A DNA stretch of 64,000 nt from Actinernus sp. WN-2022 (Eukaryota; Cnidaria; Anthozoa; Actiniaria; Actinernidae), in NCBI GenBank assembly GCA_030867875.1, contig JAOWCC010001634.1, forward strand, positions 102,837,321-102,901,320, given 5' to 3'. A model generated the notes under the pieces. It saw only the letters and a program-made list of their open reading frames with translations. It ran no database searches and was not told the DNA's origin. A program made the translations under genes and the position numbers. Below, piece by piece: positions 1-12,599 of the stretch (position 1 is its first letter; each line of letters begins with the position of its first letter).

Positions 1-1480
1 AAATTGCTACGACTTCAAAAAGGAAGTACAAAATTTGGGTTATTTGGTTTTAAAATATCCAGGTGATTCTTACTTGAGACACAAGTTTTCTCTACCAAGA
101 ACAAATACAAGCAATTGATTAAAAAGACAAAAATCCTATTCGAGAATGAGTTATTTGACAAAATTGTTTTCTTAGAAAGTAATCATAGAATCCAAAAGAG
201 TTTTGGAAGTTTTGTAAATGTAATATTAACATTTGTAAATGTAATATTAACATCAGTACAAATTCAATTTCCAAACATTATTAGTTATTTATATATCAAT
301 CCTCCTACTGACCGCCATGATTTATTTTATTTATGTACTTAAAATGCGCACTAATTACGTTTTTCTTTTGTTACTTACTGTACCTATCTATCTTCTATAA
401 CTGGTCTTGTATTTAACAATTATGTTTTATTTCTTAAATAGAAGGCGTGACAAATGTAATTTTTGTAAACAAAGCTCTTTCTGCGGTAAAACAAGTTGTG
501 ACAGTTGCTTTCCTACATTTTATGGAAACATTTTACCTTGAAACACTCGAAGGCCATATTTTATAGCTTTGTTAGTGCTTTTGGGCACTGTATTTTGTCA
601 ATAGAATACTTCGATGGTATTCTATTGAATTTAGGAGTATCAACCACAGGAGTATCGATTCTCAGTTCATCCAATTAGAATCGAGGTAGAGTATAAAGGC
701 ACATTTGATTGCACTAGGCGAAAATGTATATTTAAGGTAGTTTGATTGGTGGAAGTCAAAACTCCAACTGAAGAACATCTGGGTCGCATAAATATGAAAG
801 GCACTGTAACCGAGATTCATTTATGTTCTTGAAGATCAACGTTTACTGCTCCATAATCACAAATAAGAAGTTGGTATAAATCTCCATTCGCGTCTGGAAC
901 TATAATAAATACCAACAACATTTTTTATCTTAATGTTGCTTGGCAACAAAATCTTATTCTAGTTTCACGAGACCATTTCTGTCCCGCGCATGGAGGTCAT
1001 ATATTCTCGTAAAGGCTGGTTTACTTTTTCTTCTGTCGCCTGCAAGCTGTTTACGCCCGCAGTCACATATTATCCACGACAGATGTAACCAAGTCGAACG
1101 GTCGTGAGAGTGGCGTTTTACAAGCGGGTTGTATGCGACGGACTATGGTTGAAAAGTGAACGTGAAAATCGGTGGCACTGTCGATCAAAATGACCCTTGA
1201 CAACTACCAATATGACGCTCTGAGACGGAAGATCAATACTTTGTGAGTGTGATGTCGAAGATTGAAGTGGATTAGAAATGTTTTCCAGCAAGTTGGTTTC
1301 TGTCCAACTGGACCTAAATATGCTACTTTAAGTTTCCATTTGAAGCAGTTTTTTCAACTTCTTTGCCATCCTTCATCACGATAGTACGAGATTTCTTCAG
1401 ATTATCCGTAAAGTATAATCTGCAAATCTGAGTAGTTATATTTTTCGATTGCAACGAAGATGTTTGTTAGTGCCCTTTTA
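1..1480. other. AT-rich sequence without recognisable gene
   Basis: I see no coding region, RNA gene or clear mobile-element terminus here. The open frames are short and several begin at non-ATG codons. A short direct duplication of about 20 bases (TTTGTAAATGTAATATTAAC) occurs near 212-251. Confidence 0.5.
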
Positions 1481-1834
1481 AAGGGAACCTCCACTGAAAA
1501 CGATGTTTGCTCTCAAATGTTTGCTATGGTACCTAAATCTATAGGCAGCTAGCAAATCACGTGGTTGTACTGGAGAGCAAAAATTATCTGACTTCATTTA
1601 TTTAAAGGCCTTGTACGAGATCGGTATTGCTATTAGCAAAATCTGTTTGTAAATGCTATTTTCCACCTCCAATCGATATTTCTAAAACAGCGTTTTTAAA
1701 GATAGTTTGCTCACCAGCATCCATGGCAACCGGCGCCAACACCTGTGTATTATTGACAGGAAACAAACACAGCATTAGATAGAGTATCTCAAACATTTGA
1801 CAACAAACACTGTTATTCACTGGAGGTGCCCTTC
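1481..1834. mobile_element. Short inverted-repeat element (MITE)
   Basis: The left end reads AAGGGAACCTCCACTGAAAA and the right end, on the other strand, begins AAGGGCACCTCCAGTGAATA, giving imperfect terminal inverted repeats that continue with a GTTTG-type motif. There is no coding capacity inside. The target duplication is not clear, so the superfamily is unassigned. It is probably a non-autonomous DNA transposon of about 354 bp. Confidence 0.5.
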
Positions 1835-2604
1835 AAAGCAAGTCAAACACTTAGGTACACCAAACACGAGGAGAACAAGTAATTGTTGTTTTATCATAGG
1901 AAATTGTCATATAATTAGGTGAGATAAATATGTAAAAATTATATTAAGGTAACATATATATTGGTAGAAAAAAAAACATGTTAAGGGCTGGGCCCTGTAA
2001 GCATGAGATTATATCATCACAACGAGGCTACTCTAGACACGAGGAAATGGTCGAGTAACAACGCTGCCATTAATAGTGAAGTAGCCCAGATGTAAAATAA
2101 TAGCAAAGATCCTGATAACCACAGACTTAGTTGAACAGGTTAACGATTCATTTTACATTTGGATTTGTATAGGTTACAACATGGTTTCTACGGGGTTTTT
2201 GGCATAAATGCGACAAGTGATCTTACGGACAAATGTTGAAATATTACGAGTGGTATTCAAGCCAAATACCCAGTGCTATAATTTACTATAATTTATTTAC
2301 AAAGCAAGGCTAAGAAATTGTTCACACACGTAATCAAAGCATGCCGCGAAGTTGTCATGGAAACTTTGGTGCTGAAAATACCACTGCTCTCAACCAATCA
2401 AATCACAAACATTTCTTAGCCTGTATTATAAATGCTATAATTTTACGCTTATGGGAATTACGCTAAAATCTTCCTAATTCAACGAAAATATTTATTTTAT
2501 TTTGTTACGTATTCGAGTACACTATCAGAATTAAGAGATCGTACATTCAATCTGTAAAACAGTAAACATATTAGACAATTGTAACTCATCAAATATTTTC
2601 TCCC
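1835..2604. other. Unannotated AT-rich stretch
   Basis: Nothing recognisable on either strand; no frame of useful length and no clear repeat. Confidence 0.4.
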
Positions 2605-2605
2605 G

Positions 2606-2902
2606 TGTGTCAGCGAATACAACCCCTGTGAGCGTATCAGCGAATACACTCCCTGAGAGCGTATCAGCGATTACACCCCCTGTGAGCGTATCAGCGATTA
2701 CACTCCCTGTGAGCGTATCAGCGATTACGCTCCCTGTGAATGTATCAGCGAATACACCCCCTGTGAGCGAAACAGCGATTACACCCCTGTGAGCGTATCA
2801 GCGATTACTCCCTGTGAGCGAAACAGCGATTACACTCCCTGTGAGCGTATCAGCGATTACACTCCCTATGAGCATATCAGCGATTACACTCCCTGTGAGC
2901 GT
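2606..2902. repeat. 27-bp minisatellite (about 11 copies)
   Basis: Tandem units close to TCAGCGATTACACTCCCTGT followed by GAGCGTA, 27 bp each, with variants (AATAC for ATTAC, GAAACAG for GTATCAG). Because 27 is a multiple of three, a frame through the array gives a 9-residue repeat (SVSAITPPV type), but length variants close it and no start or flanking coding sequence supports a protein. Confidence 0.85.
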
Positions 2903-2904
2903 AG

Positions 2905-4370
2905 CCTGCGCAAAGTCTCCGGTAAAATAACATTTGTAGGATTTTAAGATTAACCTACTTTGGGGCTTTGAGATCTGAACTAATATTTGTCCTTGGACGT
3001 AATCTGTTCCGCAAAACTCAGTTTTTCGTGGGTTTTGCTCTCAGAAACTGTTCTCTTCTCGGACAAATGGCAGATGAATGCATATTTCAACGGCACAAGT
3101 ACGTTATTGTTTGTATACAAGCTATAGTCCAAAGCACCCATTGTTTTGTGAAATACCCTAATTAAGTTGGAAGGAAAATATTAAAAGTTTTTTTAACGAA
3201 TCACTGCCCACGTCGTGTTGTCGAAGTCTTGTGATACAAGCGAAACAGAGATAATAAAGAACTTTATTATATGCGATCATTATCGACCGAGTTAGTAAGC
3301 TCTGTGTTTGCAGGAGGGTATTCACAGCTTCCCATGACTCTTAGCGCGCACATGTCAACCGAATGAAGCCGACTTCTGGCGTCGTATTTTTTGCGCGGTT
3401 TTGTTTTTTTGTCGTTTTCTTTGGACTTTTTCTTTCCAGAAATCACAGTATTCCAAGGGAGAGTGTTTTCTATATCGTCGAAGGAGACGTAACTTGATAT
3501 TTGTAATCGCTGCTCATAAAATATCTCGTACAACATAGCCAACACAGATCTGAAGAACCAGATAACGAAGAAGAGAGAGCACGTACCTTTGGAGTTCACG
3601 TGGCTATAGCTCCCCAACGTTTTTGGCAAAAACATTTTGCCTAGTTACTTCTGTCATACCGGCTGAGTGACAATCCCCCTCCCCTCCGACTAGAAATTTC
3701 GCTCAGCCTCCCCGAGTCTTCCATGGGACTTTAACCACGGGTGACGAAAAAGGGGATAGCACTTTTGGGGCCACGCGGTCTTGGAACTTCGACAGAGCAT
3801 CGATAGCTCGTACGTCACAGCGAAGCCTGTAATAGCCAGGCAAAAGATAGCTTGTACGGCACAACAAAGCCTAAGTCAGGCATAAAATAGCTCGTACAAC
3901 ACAGCCAACATCTGAAGGACCAGGTAACGAAGAAGGGATAGCACTTTTGGCTACGCCGTCTTGGAATTTGAGCCATGATTTCGAAATGAGCATCCAGCTT
4001 GCGGAACGTTGCTTTCACGAATATTGTTGTGCTATTTATATTGCACTCGTATTCAGACAGAACCAATTCCCAGGCACGCATGTAAAAAATAAATATCTCC
4101 CTAGAGGAGGCACACAAAAACGTTTTCACGACTTTATGGCATCCTGTGGCGAATTTCCACTGCCGAGAGAGTAAATTATCAGCGTATTAAGTTCCGCAAA
4201 CCTTGCTATCGGACACCCGAGCGTGGCCGTGTCGGGAATTCCTTCCTAGTATAGTATGCGGTAACGGAGCCCCTTTGCGGCGGTGGAGGAAACATTACCT
4301 ATTCAAAATGGCGGCTGGATATTAATTAGATGGAGGATTGCATTATATTACATATTAATAAGTTACCAGT
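2905..4370. other. No gene; three related ~75-bp blocks
   Basis: Blocks near 3520-3600, 3730-3810 and 3890-3960 share the phrases ACGAAGAAGGGATAGCAC and CTCGTACAACA(C/T)AGCCAACA, so this stretch holds degenerate copies of one dispersed repeat. Open frames here cross the repeats and differ between blocks, which argues against coding. Nothing else is recognised. Confidence 0.45.
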
Positions 4371-4565
4371 GTAGAGTAATGATCAATATAATACATTACT
4401 GGTTACCTAGGTTCTTGACGAGTTCGCGTCTAGGGTTCTGGGCTAGTCTGAACAAGTCTATTGTGTAGTAACAATACACTAACATTGGACTTCACAATAC
4501 CCCTCTGACCTCTAATAGACCCAATTGTTTGAGGTACTGGTATGAAGCGACGCTACTTCTAACAA

Positions 4566-4831
4566 AATGTTCAAATTTATTCTGCACTCTGTACTATAAT
4601 AATAATAATAATAATAATAACTTGATTTAACGAGGGTATAAACACTTTACAGTCGCAGACTGATAAACAAGTGGCCCTCTTAATATATTCAAATGTTACA
4701 AAACTATTTACAATGACTACAATTACAGTTACATTAACAATACATTTAAATGAAAATACAGAAATGTACATATTCTATATTGAGATCGTGCGCAGTGACC
4801 AAAGTAGCGTAGCTTCCGAATTGGACAATGC
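4566..4831 (-). mobile_element. 3' end of a non-LTR retrotransposon, 5'-truncated
   Basis: This interrupts the left arm of the surrounding inverted repeat. CTAACAA occurs once at the matching site in the other arm but on both sides here (4559-4565 and 4832-4838), a 7-bp target duplication. Read on the minus strand the insert contains TACCCTCGTTAAATCAAG followed by (TTA)n, the style of 3' end seen in the other non-LTR elements of this window. Only a 3' untranslated fragment remains. Confidence 0.65.
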
Positions 4832-5703
4832 CTAACAACGCATCACTCTAACTTTAACTTGCTTCAATTATATGAGGGTAACTGACTACTGACAAACGGC
4901 CTTAAAAATAACTGACAAATGACGATTTGTTTTTACTTACAACTGACAAATTTGGGTTTTGTGGGTCAAACATTGTAAATTTTCTCTAGTAATGATTAAC
5001 TAGGGCTAACTGACAAATGGCCAAAATTTTAACTGACAACTGACACGTAGACCCCCATTCAGACCCTCTTATATCGAAATCATCATGGACTGTCACAAAG
5101 AGTCCATGGTAAATAAACTCAAAAGAGAACTATTATTGACTCCGCTAGTTTTCTTAGAGATTAGTGATCAAAGAGCCATCAGTACAGTTTGTCAGAAATA
5201 ATAGACCTATTGGTTGGAAGGAAGAACTTAGATGCAAATTCTTATAAAAGCTACCACAATTAACATAATCAACCAAACAAACCGGCCAGGTAGACTTAAA
5301 AGAGGTTTATTGATTTTCATTCTCGGAACAATATTTTATTGATTCAAAACATGATAAGCGATAATATTTACATTTCGTCAGTTCTCCTCAGTTGCAGAAC
5401 CCCTAAAGAACAATTTTAGAACAGTATAGAACCCCCACAGAACCCTTTTAGAACCCCCACAGAACCCTTTCCGAACCCCTAACTAGGTTAGGCTAGGGTT
5501 GATAGTGGCGCACGGGCGTTGGGATTAGGGTGAGGGGCGGTGCGGACGGCGGCTGTAGCAATGATTATAATATAGATACGATAGTACGCGCGCTCTGATT
5601 GGCTAAGAAGCCATGTTTTATCAGAGTATATAACATGGTTAGCCGTGTTATATAGTTTTCAACTGGCGGTTTCCTTTCATCGCGCGCGTAAATCTATATT
5701 ATA

Positions 5704-5889
5704 AAACAGATAAAGAAGCCTTAAATCCATGTTTTATACTATCATAAAACACTCTGGTCATTTGAGAACACTCTAGAAATGTTGAAAGCACGCGCCTTCG
5801 GCTTGTGCTTTAACATTTCTCTCATGTTCTCAAATGCCCATCGTGTTTTATGATAGTATAAAACATGGCTAAGGCTTCTTTATTTGTTA
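5704..5889. repeat. Near-perfect hairpin, ~185 bp
   Basis: Long palindrome: the arm containing AAAGAAGCC, CATGTTTTATACTATCATAA and CATTTGAGAACA is mirrored by TGTTCTCAAATG, TTATGATAGTATAAAACATG and GGCTTCTTT, with a loop around GCGCCTTCGGC. A looser inverted pair (GTACGCGCGC / GCGCGCGTAA) lies just to the left at 5575-5700. It is probably a foldback MITE; no target duplication was resolved. Confidence 0.75.
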
Positions 5890-7004
5890 AATACAATTTG
5901 TTTCTATTTTTTGTCATGGCGTGCGGGGGCGGAGGAGGAGCTGAGGTAGAGGAGGAGAGAAATTATATTTATACATTTTTTTGAGGAGGAAGAGGAGAGA
6001 AATTACATATATATACATTTTAGGAAGAGGCGGAGGAGAGAATACAATTTGTTTCTTATATTTTATTGTCATGGCGTTCGGGTGGCGGGCGTACGCTCGC
6101 TGGAGGAGGAGAGAATGTTTTTAAAGAGAAGTAGAAGGAGGAGGACTAGATTCTCTATAACGGGGTAGCGAAAGGGTAGCCAAAGATAAGTCATAGCGGA
6201 CTTACTGTAAAGGTTTAAAAATATTCTGAACCCAAAATTATCTTGAGTGATAGCGGAGTTATTAATTTGCGCCCTGCGCCCTATTTGCGCCTTTTGGGGG
6301 GATCAATAACCCCATATAATTTATCTTCTCAGCGTTGGATCTGGACAAATCTGTTTAGATACTCCTAATGACTCTGCACACGCTAGGAAACTCGTCAAAA
6401 CTTTTATATTTTCGAATCAGCCTCTGGTTGTGTTCTTGTTTTTAAAATCTCCCTTCAATAATGTGCTTGGGTAGGTAATAAAAGTCTAGAGAAGAATCAC
6501 AGGTGAGCAAAGTGTCTTCTTTCTTCTCAGGCCAACAATCCCTTTAATCTTATGTGCTTTGTACAACTCAGCAAATGCTTGGTAGTTTTCGGTGAAGATA
6601 TTTTCCCGTGATAAAAGTTCCCACAGATTTACGGGTACGTTTATGCCAGCCTAGTGTGACACTCTTTCCGTAGTCGGTTAGTTCTCCAAATCTATCCCTT
6701 CAGGTGTATAGGCTAGAGCATAAAACTTGTCTTCATCCATGAACTTGATAAAAATAGCGAGAGCAGTATAACTGAAGCAAGTTCAAGTTAGAGTGATGCG
6801 TTGTTAGAAGTAGCGTCATAGGGTCTATTATGAGGCCAGAGGGGTATTGTAACGTCCAATGTTTTGTGAGGTCAAATCTCTTTTATGGCGTCAGTAGTGT
6901 AGTTACTACGCAATAGGCTTGTTCAGACTTGCCCATAACCCTAGATGCCAGCTCATCAAGAACCTAGGCAACCAGTAATGTATTAATATTGACCATCCTC
7001 CCTA

Positions 7005-7122
7005 TTACTCATTCATTATTCATGGCGCACTATTATTTATTAATTATTCATTGCGCACTATTTTACTCATTAATTATTCATTGCGCACTATTATTACTCA
7101 TTAATTATTCATTGCGAAATAT
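7005..7122. repeat. ~35-bp tandem repeat
   Basis: About three and a half units of TTACTCATTAATTATTCATT followed by GCGCACTATTA, placed between the end of the 2.6-kb inverted element and the next MITE. Confidence 0.75.
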
Positions 7123-7132
7123 TATTAGTTAA

Positions 7133-7595
7133 GTAATGGTCCAGATAAGAACTGTAGTAGAATCCATTGTTCTACGGCAATGAGCCTCCCCCACATACGA
7201 TTTTGCTTGAATTTGCCTTAAGTGCTTTAGGAGGTGTCTACAGTCCAATCTACATATCGAAAATAAAATATTTGTTATGCTATTGGCTCTTTTTTCTGTG
7301 AAAACGCAGAGAAGCCACCATCCAGCCAATCGGATATAGAGAAAACAAAGGATTGTTAAATCGCAAATTTGAGAACTTTCCCCACACACGATATTCTTCG
7401 AAATTAAACCATAGTTAGTTTGATCAAAAATAAGTTCGAACCACAAAAAAATATCGAATGAACATGCATTATTTCGATGGGTTTCTTTTGAATTTATAAG
7501 TATCAACCAATGAAATTACGAGATTGAATAATAGAAAATTAACACCTTTTAACATTCCTTGCCGTAGCCACTACAGTTCTTATCTGGACCATTAC
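7133..7595. mobile_element. MITE with TTAA target duplication
   Basis: The termini are GTAATGGTCCAGATAAGAAC and its reverse complement, extending about 25 bp, flanked on both sides by TTAA (7129-7132 and 7596-7599). Length is 463 bp with no transposase. TTAA duplications are characteristic of the piggyBac and Kolobok superfamilies; which one drives this element cannot be decided here. Confidence 0.8.
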
Positions 7596-7892
7596 TTAAT
7601 TGCTTAATATTATTACTCATTAAGTATCCATTATCTTCACTATCCTCACTAAAAATTAGTAAAACCTCACTTTTTCCCCGGCTAATTCCATCCCTATAAT
7701 ACTACTTCTGTACGTTTAGGCCCCGTTCAGACCAACTCTGGCAGGGCACTGGCACTAATGTGAACGTAGATTTTTCACGATTCTCGCACGAAACCTGGAA
7801 CACAGTGCAACTGGGCATGGACACTACCTCCAATGGTAGTACTGGGGCACAGTTCCCGGGCACTGGCGCCTTTCTGAACAGGCTGGCTAGGT

Positions 7893-8150
7893 GGGGAGCC
7901 CGGGTGGTTAAGCGTCTCGCGTCACACTTCTGTGGCCCAGGTTCGATTCCCGATCGCGGCGCCGCATGTGAGTTGAGTTTGTTGGTATCTTTCCCTTGCT
8001 CCGAGGGTTTTTCTCTGAGTTCTTCGGTTTTCCTCTCTCCACAAAAACCAACACACTAAATTCCAATTAGATCTGTAGTTTAGCCGGGTCCTAACTTTGA
8101 TCAGCCCCTATGGTTGTTTCAGGTCTCGTTAAAATTCAGAGTTTATCAGT
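7893..8150 (+). mobile_element. tRNA-derived SINE
   Basis: The head resembles a tRNA gene: a box A-like GTGGTTAAGCG near 7904, and a box B GGTTCGATTCC at 7940-7950, the internal RNA polymerase III promoter parts. The body (about 8030-8150) contains AAAACCAACACACTAAATTC and GGTTGTTTCAGGTCTCGTTA. That body recurs at 28170-28315 (minus), 33408-33525 (plus) and as a fragment at 51018-51072, which shows it is a dispersed family. The exact 3' end and target duplication were not resolved. Confidence 0.75.
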
Positions 8151-8199
8151 GCCCATGCTTTTTACCCATTGTGTTAGTGTGCTTGTGTAAGCAAGCACC

Positions 8200-9980
8200 A
8201 CCAATTCATACTTATTTTAAAAATGTGGGTTATTATGAAATGTGGGTTAATATGAAATATATAAATAGTGGTATGAAAATTGATTAACGTGATTATGCCA
8301 TGGATATGATTTGATAAAATAGTATATAACTGTAATCATTATTGGTTAAATGATGTTCACTCTACCCCCCCCCCCCCCCCCCCCCCCATTGCATTTTATT
8401 TTATATTTAGAGTAAAAATATGTGAAAAATACTTTTACATTAAGGCTGCATTAGAATTGAATTGCCAAGCGTGTATTTCTGATTAACAGACTCCTTCTTC
8501 AGGGATTAGGAAGTCTGTTAGGACCTAAATCCCAGAGGTGCTCTGAGACGGTCGCGTGTTTCTGCCTCGGGCCCAGGCCTAACCCAACACGCAAATACAC
8601 ACGGCTAATTCTATGTGTCAGCCATTTTGTTTATAAATTTAACTAGTGTAAGTTATGTCGCCGAATTTTATTGAATGAACCGGTAGGATTATTTGGCTTG
8701 GTTATATTAAGTTGACAAGGGAGATGAAGTTGACAAGGGAGATAAACTTAAGTATGCTAAAATATGTTTTACTTACTTTTTCATGTTTTTCGCTCGTAGT
8801 CTGGTTGTTTATTCTTTGCTCTTGACTCCCTTGAGTTTTGTTTACTCTTTGCTCTTGACTCCCTTGAGTTGTGGGCTTTACCCTTGGACGTAAATTAGTG
8901 CAATATGGATCTAAAAGTTTTATATATAGTTAGTTATGTGACCTAATAAGAGATAACAAGGAGAGCAATAAGTTAAGAGTCAGAAAATTAGGAATTTAGC
9001 TTACCGTAAACATGAGCTGTTGATCAAAACAAAACGGCTGATATTAAATAAAAACATAACGTAACCCGGTCTGGGAAACGCTGCACACGAATATATGACA
9101 AATGGACGCTCCAAGTAATGCTATCCTGATGGATGTTTTTTGGTGATACGGACTGCTAAGTGTAGCGCAATGCGCTGCCATGCTGTTTACAATCATGAGT
9201 GGTTGTTAGTCAGTCCCTCTTCTCTTTAATTCTCGTTTCATGGATGCATGTACGCCTAGTGCTATCTTATAAATCTTGTAATGAATAAAAAATGTTAAAA
9301 AAAAAGATTTTCAACAAAAGTTGTTTCGTGTATGTTAAATGGTGCCTTCAAAAACCGGGTCCAGCAAAGGCAACGCAATCGAAGTGTCCAGAAATTGTAA
9401 ACCCTCATATTGTTATTAATTAAAATGACAATGTAATATGCGCCATGCAAAATGCACTCCGATGCAATTGAAACATGCTTGAGACAAACTTTCAGTGAAA
9501 TATACACATGTACCAATTTCCTGTATTGCGTTCCTTTGAGCAGTGCTATGGCACCAACATCAGCGTTCATATTCTACACTAATTCTAAACTATCTTAGGC
9601 CGTGGTCACATTTGTGCTAGGAACACGTACCTAGCTAGCATGATTTTTTATACCGTATATTTTTGCCGTTCTTTTAATGCGTATATTAGTCAACTGATGG
9701 GCTGTCAGATCGTGTTTTCGTAGCCAATCAAACGTGAGAGAAGTGTTGTGTTTGCACTTCGGCGTTTTTGAAGTTACAAGTAATTAGCATCGATTTTCGG
9801 ATATAGTACGTTTGCCAGTTTCTAGCGTGCTCTAAGTGAGCTATCTAGATCTCCATGGCAATTACGTGTAGTATACTTTGCTCAGCTTATTTATCTGTCA
9901 CTTTGTCGCCCTGCCATACTAGTTCTAGCCCACAAAATTGATGCTATAACTTATGAAAATCTCTTATCAGATCCTCAAAA
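8200..9980. other. No gene recognised; short tandems and poly-C
   Basis: Contains a poly-C run of more than 20 bases near 8366-8387, a duplicated GTTGACAAGGGAGAT (8713-8748) and a duplicated 34-bp unit with TTTGCTCTTGACTCCCTTGA (8807-8872). No credible coding frame is present on either strand. Confidence 0.5.
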
Positions 9981-9984
9981 ATCA

Positions 9985-11003
9985 AATCTGCTAGATCCTT
10001 TAAACACAAGAATTATATAATCTACGTTTTGGTGTTTATCGTCATGTATTAAATACCAGCAATGTAGACTACCTACAAGCGTTTATCCATTGCGTAAAAA
10101 TGTGCAATGTTAACCCCAAGGCCCTGTTTATATGAAGAGTTGGCCCAGTCTGGGCACGTAATATTGGCTTGCGCGTGCTCTGTGTGTTTCGAGTTCGCAC
10201 GGGAAGGAGAGCCAGTGTTTTTATGAGAAAAGGTTGGCTCCCCCCCCCCCCCCCCCCCCCAAATCTGAGCCAAGTTTGCGGTTTCTCATGTACACGGTTC
10301 ACGTGCACTTTATTTTACGAAGAAATGTATGAAATGTTGGCTTGCCAGGGTTACATAAAAATCAAGAAATGGAGATGTAGCAGAAGCGTACAGGGGTGTA
10401 GCCAGGGGAGTGTTCCAGGGGTCCGGAACGCCAGATTCAGAACCCCCCTCGGAGCACTCCCTAGGGGAACTCCTGGCTACGCCCTTGGCGTAATCTCGAA
10501 AGAAGCTGAAGCAGAAGGAAGGGAAGGTTTGCTTCTTCTTACATTTTTGCTTCTGCCGCTTCCGTTCCAGTGAAAACTAGTCAAACGTAAGCAGAAGAAT
10601 TTAGCGAATCAGAATGGTCATTTTCAGGCTCATAGCAATGTAAACATAGCATGCAAGCGAGGTTTATACTTCTGAACGAGGCTTATGCTTCTGTCGTGTT
10701 CATTTTCACTAGAACATAACTTTCGTACGCTACTGCTTCAGTCGCTAGTGAAAACCAGGCTTTAGATAGATGACATAATCGCCATGTTCCCCTCCGTTTG
10801 AGGAGCAGACGACGTTGAAATAGAGTTAGATACGACAAGCTGAAGTGTCATAACAACGAAACGGACATTTAAAGAACGTTTTATTCCCAAATAACACAGA
10901 CTACTATTTAACTAAGCTAGTTTTCAGTAATCTGTAACTGGTAAGGTAATACCAGTATTCTGGTAAAAAAAAACCGTTAGAATATACACAACCAATCACT
11001 AAC
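9985..11003. repeat. Segmental-duplication block, copy at 10 kb
   Basis: The block shares ordered segments with 45.6-46.6, 36.06-37.0 and 48.4-50.2 kb, for example GTTTTGGTGTTTATCGTCAT, CAAGCGAGGTTTATACTTCT, GAAATAGAGTTAGATAC and AATATACACAACCAATCACT. In the 36- and 49-kb copies it leads into the 3' flank of a TRIM-NHL gene. Here it stops at about 11003, where the 6.2-kb palindrome begins, and no TRIM-NHL gene follows. A poly-C run lies near 10240-10260. Confidence 0.75.
10391..10487. mobile_element. 97-bp CAGGG-ended MITE with 5-bp duplication
   Basis: The termini CAGGGGTGTAGCCAGG and CCTGGCTACGCCCTTG are inverted repeats. The flanks are GCGTA on both sides (10386-10390 and 10488-10492). 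A longer relative sits at the equivalent site in the duplicated block at 49234-49394 with the same GCGTA duplication, so insertion preceded the block duplication. CAGGG ends suggest hAT; a 5-bp duplication is shorter than the usual 8 bp of hAT. Confidence 0.8.
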
Positions 11004-11164
11004 TTCCCAAACAAACTAAGACCCAAACAAACTACCATTTTCTAGCATTTCATTTACTTAGTTTCAAGGCTTTTTGACAACAGATGGCACGTGACTTGTT
11101 GGCCCATAGCAATTAACGCCATACTTAGGGGTTGACCCGTGGCCGTGGTATTGTAGCTGGACTT

Positions 11165-11304
11165 TAGACTGCGAACAGTCCCTCCTTTTCCCTCCATTGA
11201 TAGTAATTTGCGAGCGGAGCGAGCGAAGAGAAAATATGGCAGGCGTTCAAGCGGAGCGAGAGGAAGAATGGGGACGAGAAAGAGGAGAGGAAAAGGAGGC
11301 CCTA
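11165..11304. mobile_element. 140-bp insertion in the palindrome's left arm
   Basis: TGGACTT flanks the insert on both sides (11158-11164 and 11305-11311) but occurs once in the right arm, so this is a filled site with a 7-bp duplication. The ends are loosely inverted (CCCTCCTTTTCC / GGAAAAGGAGGCCC). The interior carries GCGAGCGGAGCGAGCGAAGA. It has no coding capacity. Confidence 0.7.
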
Positions 11305-11445
11305 TGGACTTCGAAGCGTTTTTCTTTCTTTCTTACTAAATTCTTATCGAAATAAGCCTGATACAGAACAATAGTAAAGGTTTTTCGACAAATAAGCTGA
11401 GGAAAATAGACTGCTTAGACGCTCAAACGAACGAACTCTGCATGA

Positions 11446-12172
11446 ACGTTATATGGATAAACTGTGATAAAGAAAGTTTAGGTAGGATTCTGAAGCTGCA
11501 GAAAAGGGCAGCGAGAGTCATTATGAACACTGACTGTCGGGCTCCTAGCGTCCAACTATTTAATAGTCTTAAATGGTTACCATTTTATGAAGAAGCTAAA
11601 TTAGCTAAATGCTGTTTAGTATATAAACGTTTAAACGACCTAGTGCCTATTTACATCAAGGACATGCTAATGCTTAACAGTGAACGGCACACACGTAACA
11701 CTCGGTACAGTAAACTTAACTTAGTTTGTCCTAAGTTTACTCGCAAGACTGAAGGTGGTCGTACTTTTACAGTAACAACTTGCCAATTATGGAACAGTTT
11801 ATCTTTAGAAATTAGAAATAGTAACTCTTATGCTACATTTAGAAGCCATTATTGGAACGTGTTATTTAAGGAACAGCAGTTTTTAAATCATTTTTTAGTT
11901 TAAGTGTGACCATTTTTATTCGATTTTATCAACTTTTTATCATGTACTATTTTGTTGTTAGGGTTTCAATTTGAATTTTAAACAATTGTTTTGCTTATCG
12001 TAATTATATATTTTTAACGTTTTTCATCTATGATCCATGTATTTATACTATTAATATTTTATTATAATAACTATATTTATATAATTTTATTAGCTATAGA
12101 GGGCCACAGGTTTGTTAGTTTTTAACTATTTTGTGCTACCCTCATGAAATAAAGACTTTATTATTATTATTA
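11446..12172 (+). pseudogene. 5'-truncated non-LTR retrotransposon, RT C-terminus
   Basis: An open frame to 11903 encodes the region C-terminal to the reverse transcriptase in many CR1/Rex/RTE-X-type elements. It shows the LKLQKRAARVI motif, a block around LKWLPFYEEAKLAKCCLVYK, and the LWNSLSLEIRNS motif near the end. The ATG at 11442 comes partly from target sequence, so it is not the true start. A 3' untranslated tail follows, ending CTCATGAAATAAAGAC and (TTA)n at 12157-12175. The right arm of the palindrome has CTCTGCATGGCATTTGCC uninterrupted, which proves insertion after arm duplication. Confidence 0.8.
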
Positions 12173-12599
12173 TTATGGCATTTGCCAAACATGGCGGCCG
12201 CTCAACAAGGTAAAGTAGTCGAATAATATTGTAATAGTATTGTAATAGTTGAGCAGATTCCTTCTTTCTTTTATACTATATTATATAAAGCCGTAATTAC
12301 GGGGTTAATACTTCGGATAGTACACGAAACATTGACGAACGGCACCATGAGTGATGCAATGGTCGAAATGACCACAGGAGGGCCAATTAAGCTCTGTATT
12401 TGACAGTTTTCCATATTAGAAGAAGAAAATGAAAAATTAAATAAAATATTTAACTTTAAAGAACTTGTCTTGTGTTATCATGTGTATTTAAGTAACCATA
12501 TCGCAATCTTAGTGCTCTGGCACCTGTAATAGTATGTTTTCTAGCTAGCTCTTTTTCTTTAAATATAAAAGAGGGAATCAGGTTTTTCTCAACTATAGT

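Larger units (their letters stand above)
4380..7005. mobile_element. Large inverted-repeat element, ~2.6 kb
   Basis: The left arm (4380-4565, resuming at 4832-4877) is the reverse complement of 6755-7005, sharing for example ACATTACTGGTT, CTAGGTTCTTGA, CAATACCCCTCTG and AACAACGCATCACTCTAACT. The left arm is split by a later insertion at 4566-4831. The interior has no transposase-like frame. It holds a run of diverged ACTGACAAATG motifs (4880-5050), a degenerate AGAACCCCCACAGAACCC tandem (5396-5485), a hairpin (5704-5889) and purine-rich GGAGGA stretches (5920-6150). It is best explained as a non-autonomous, foldback-like element. Confidence 0.6.

Noticed and set aside
2607..2792. Threonine/serine-rich repeat protein
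   Set aside because: It is only a reading of the 27-bp minisatellite; the frame breaks in other units and no flanking coding sequence exists.
7893..7965. Functional tRNA gene
   Set aside because: Box A and B-like parts are present but no cloverleaf can be closed and a SINE body follows directly.
10169..10573. 134-codon plus-strand frame
   Set aside because: It passes through a poly-C run and a MITE and is not conserved in the duplicate block at 49 kb.
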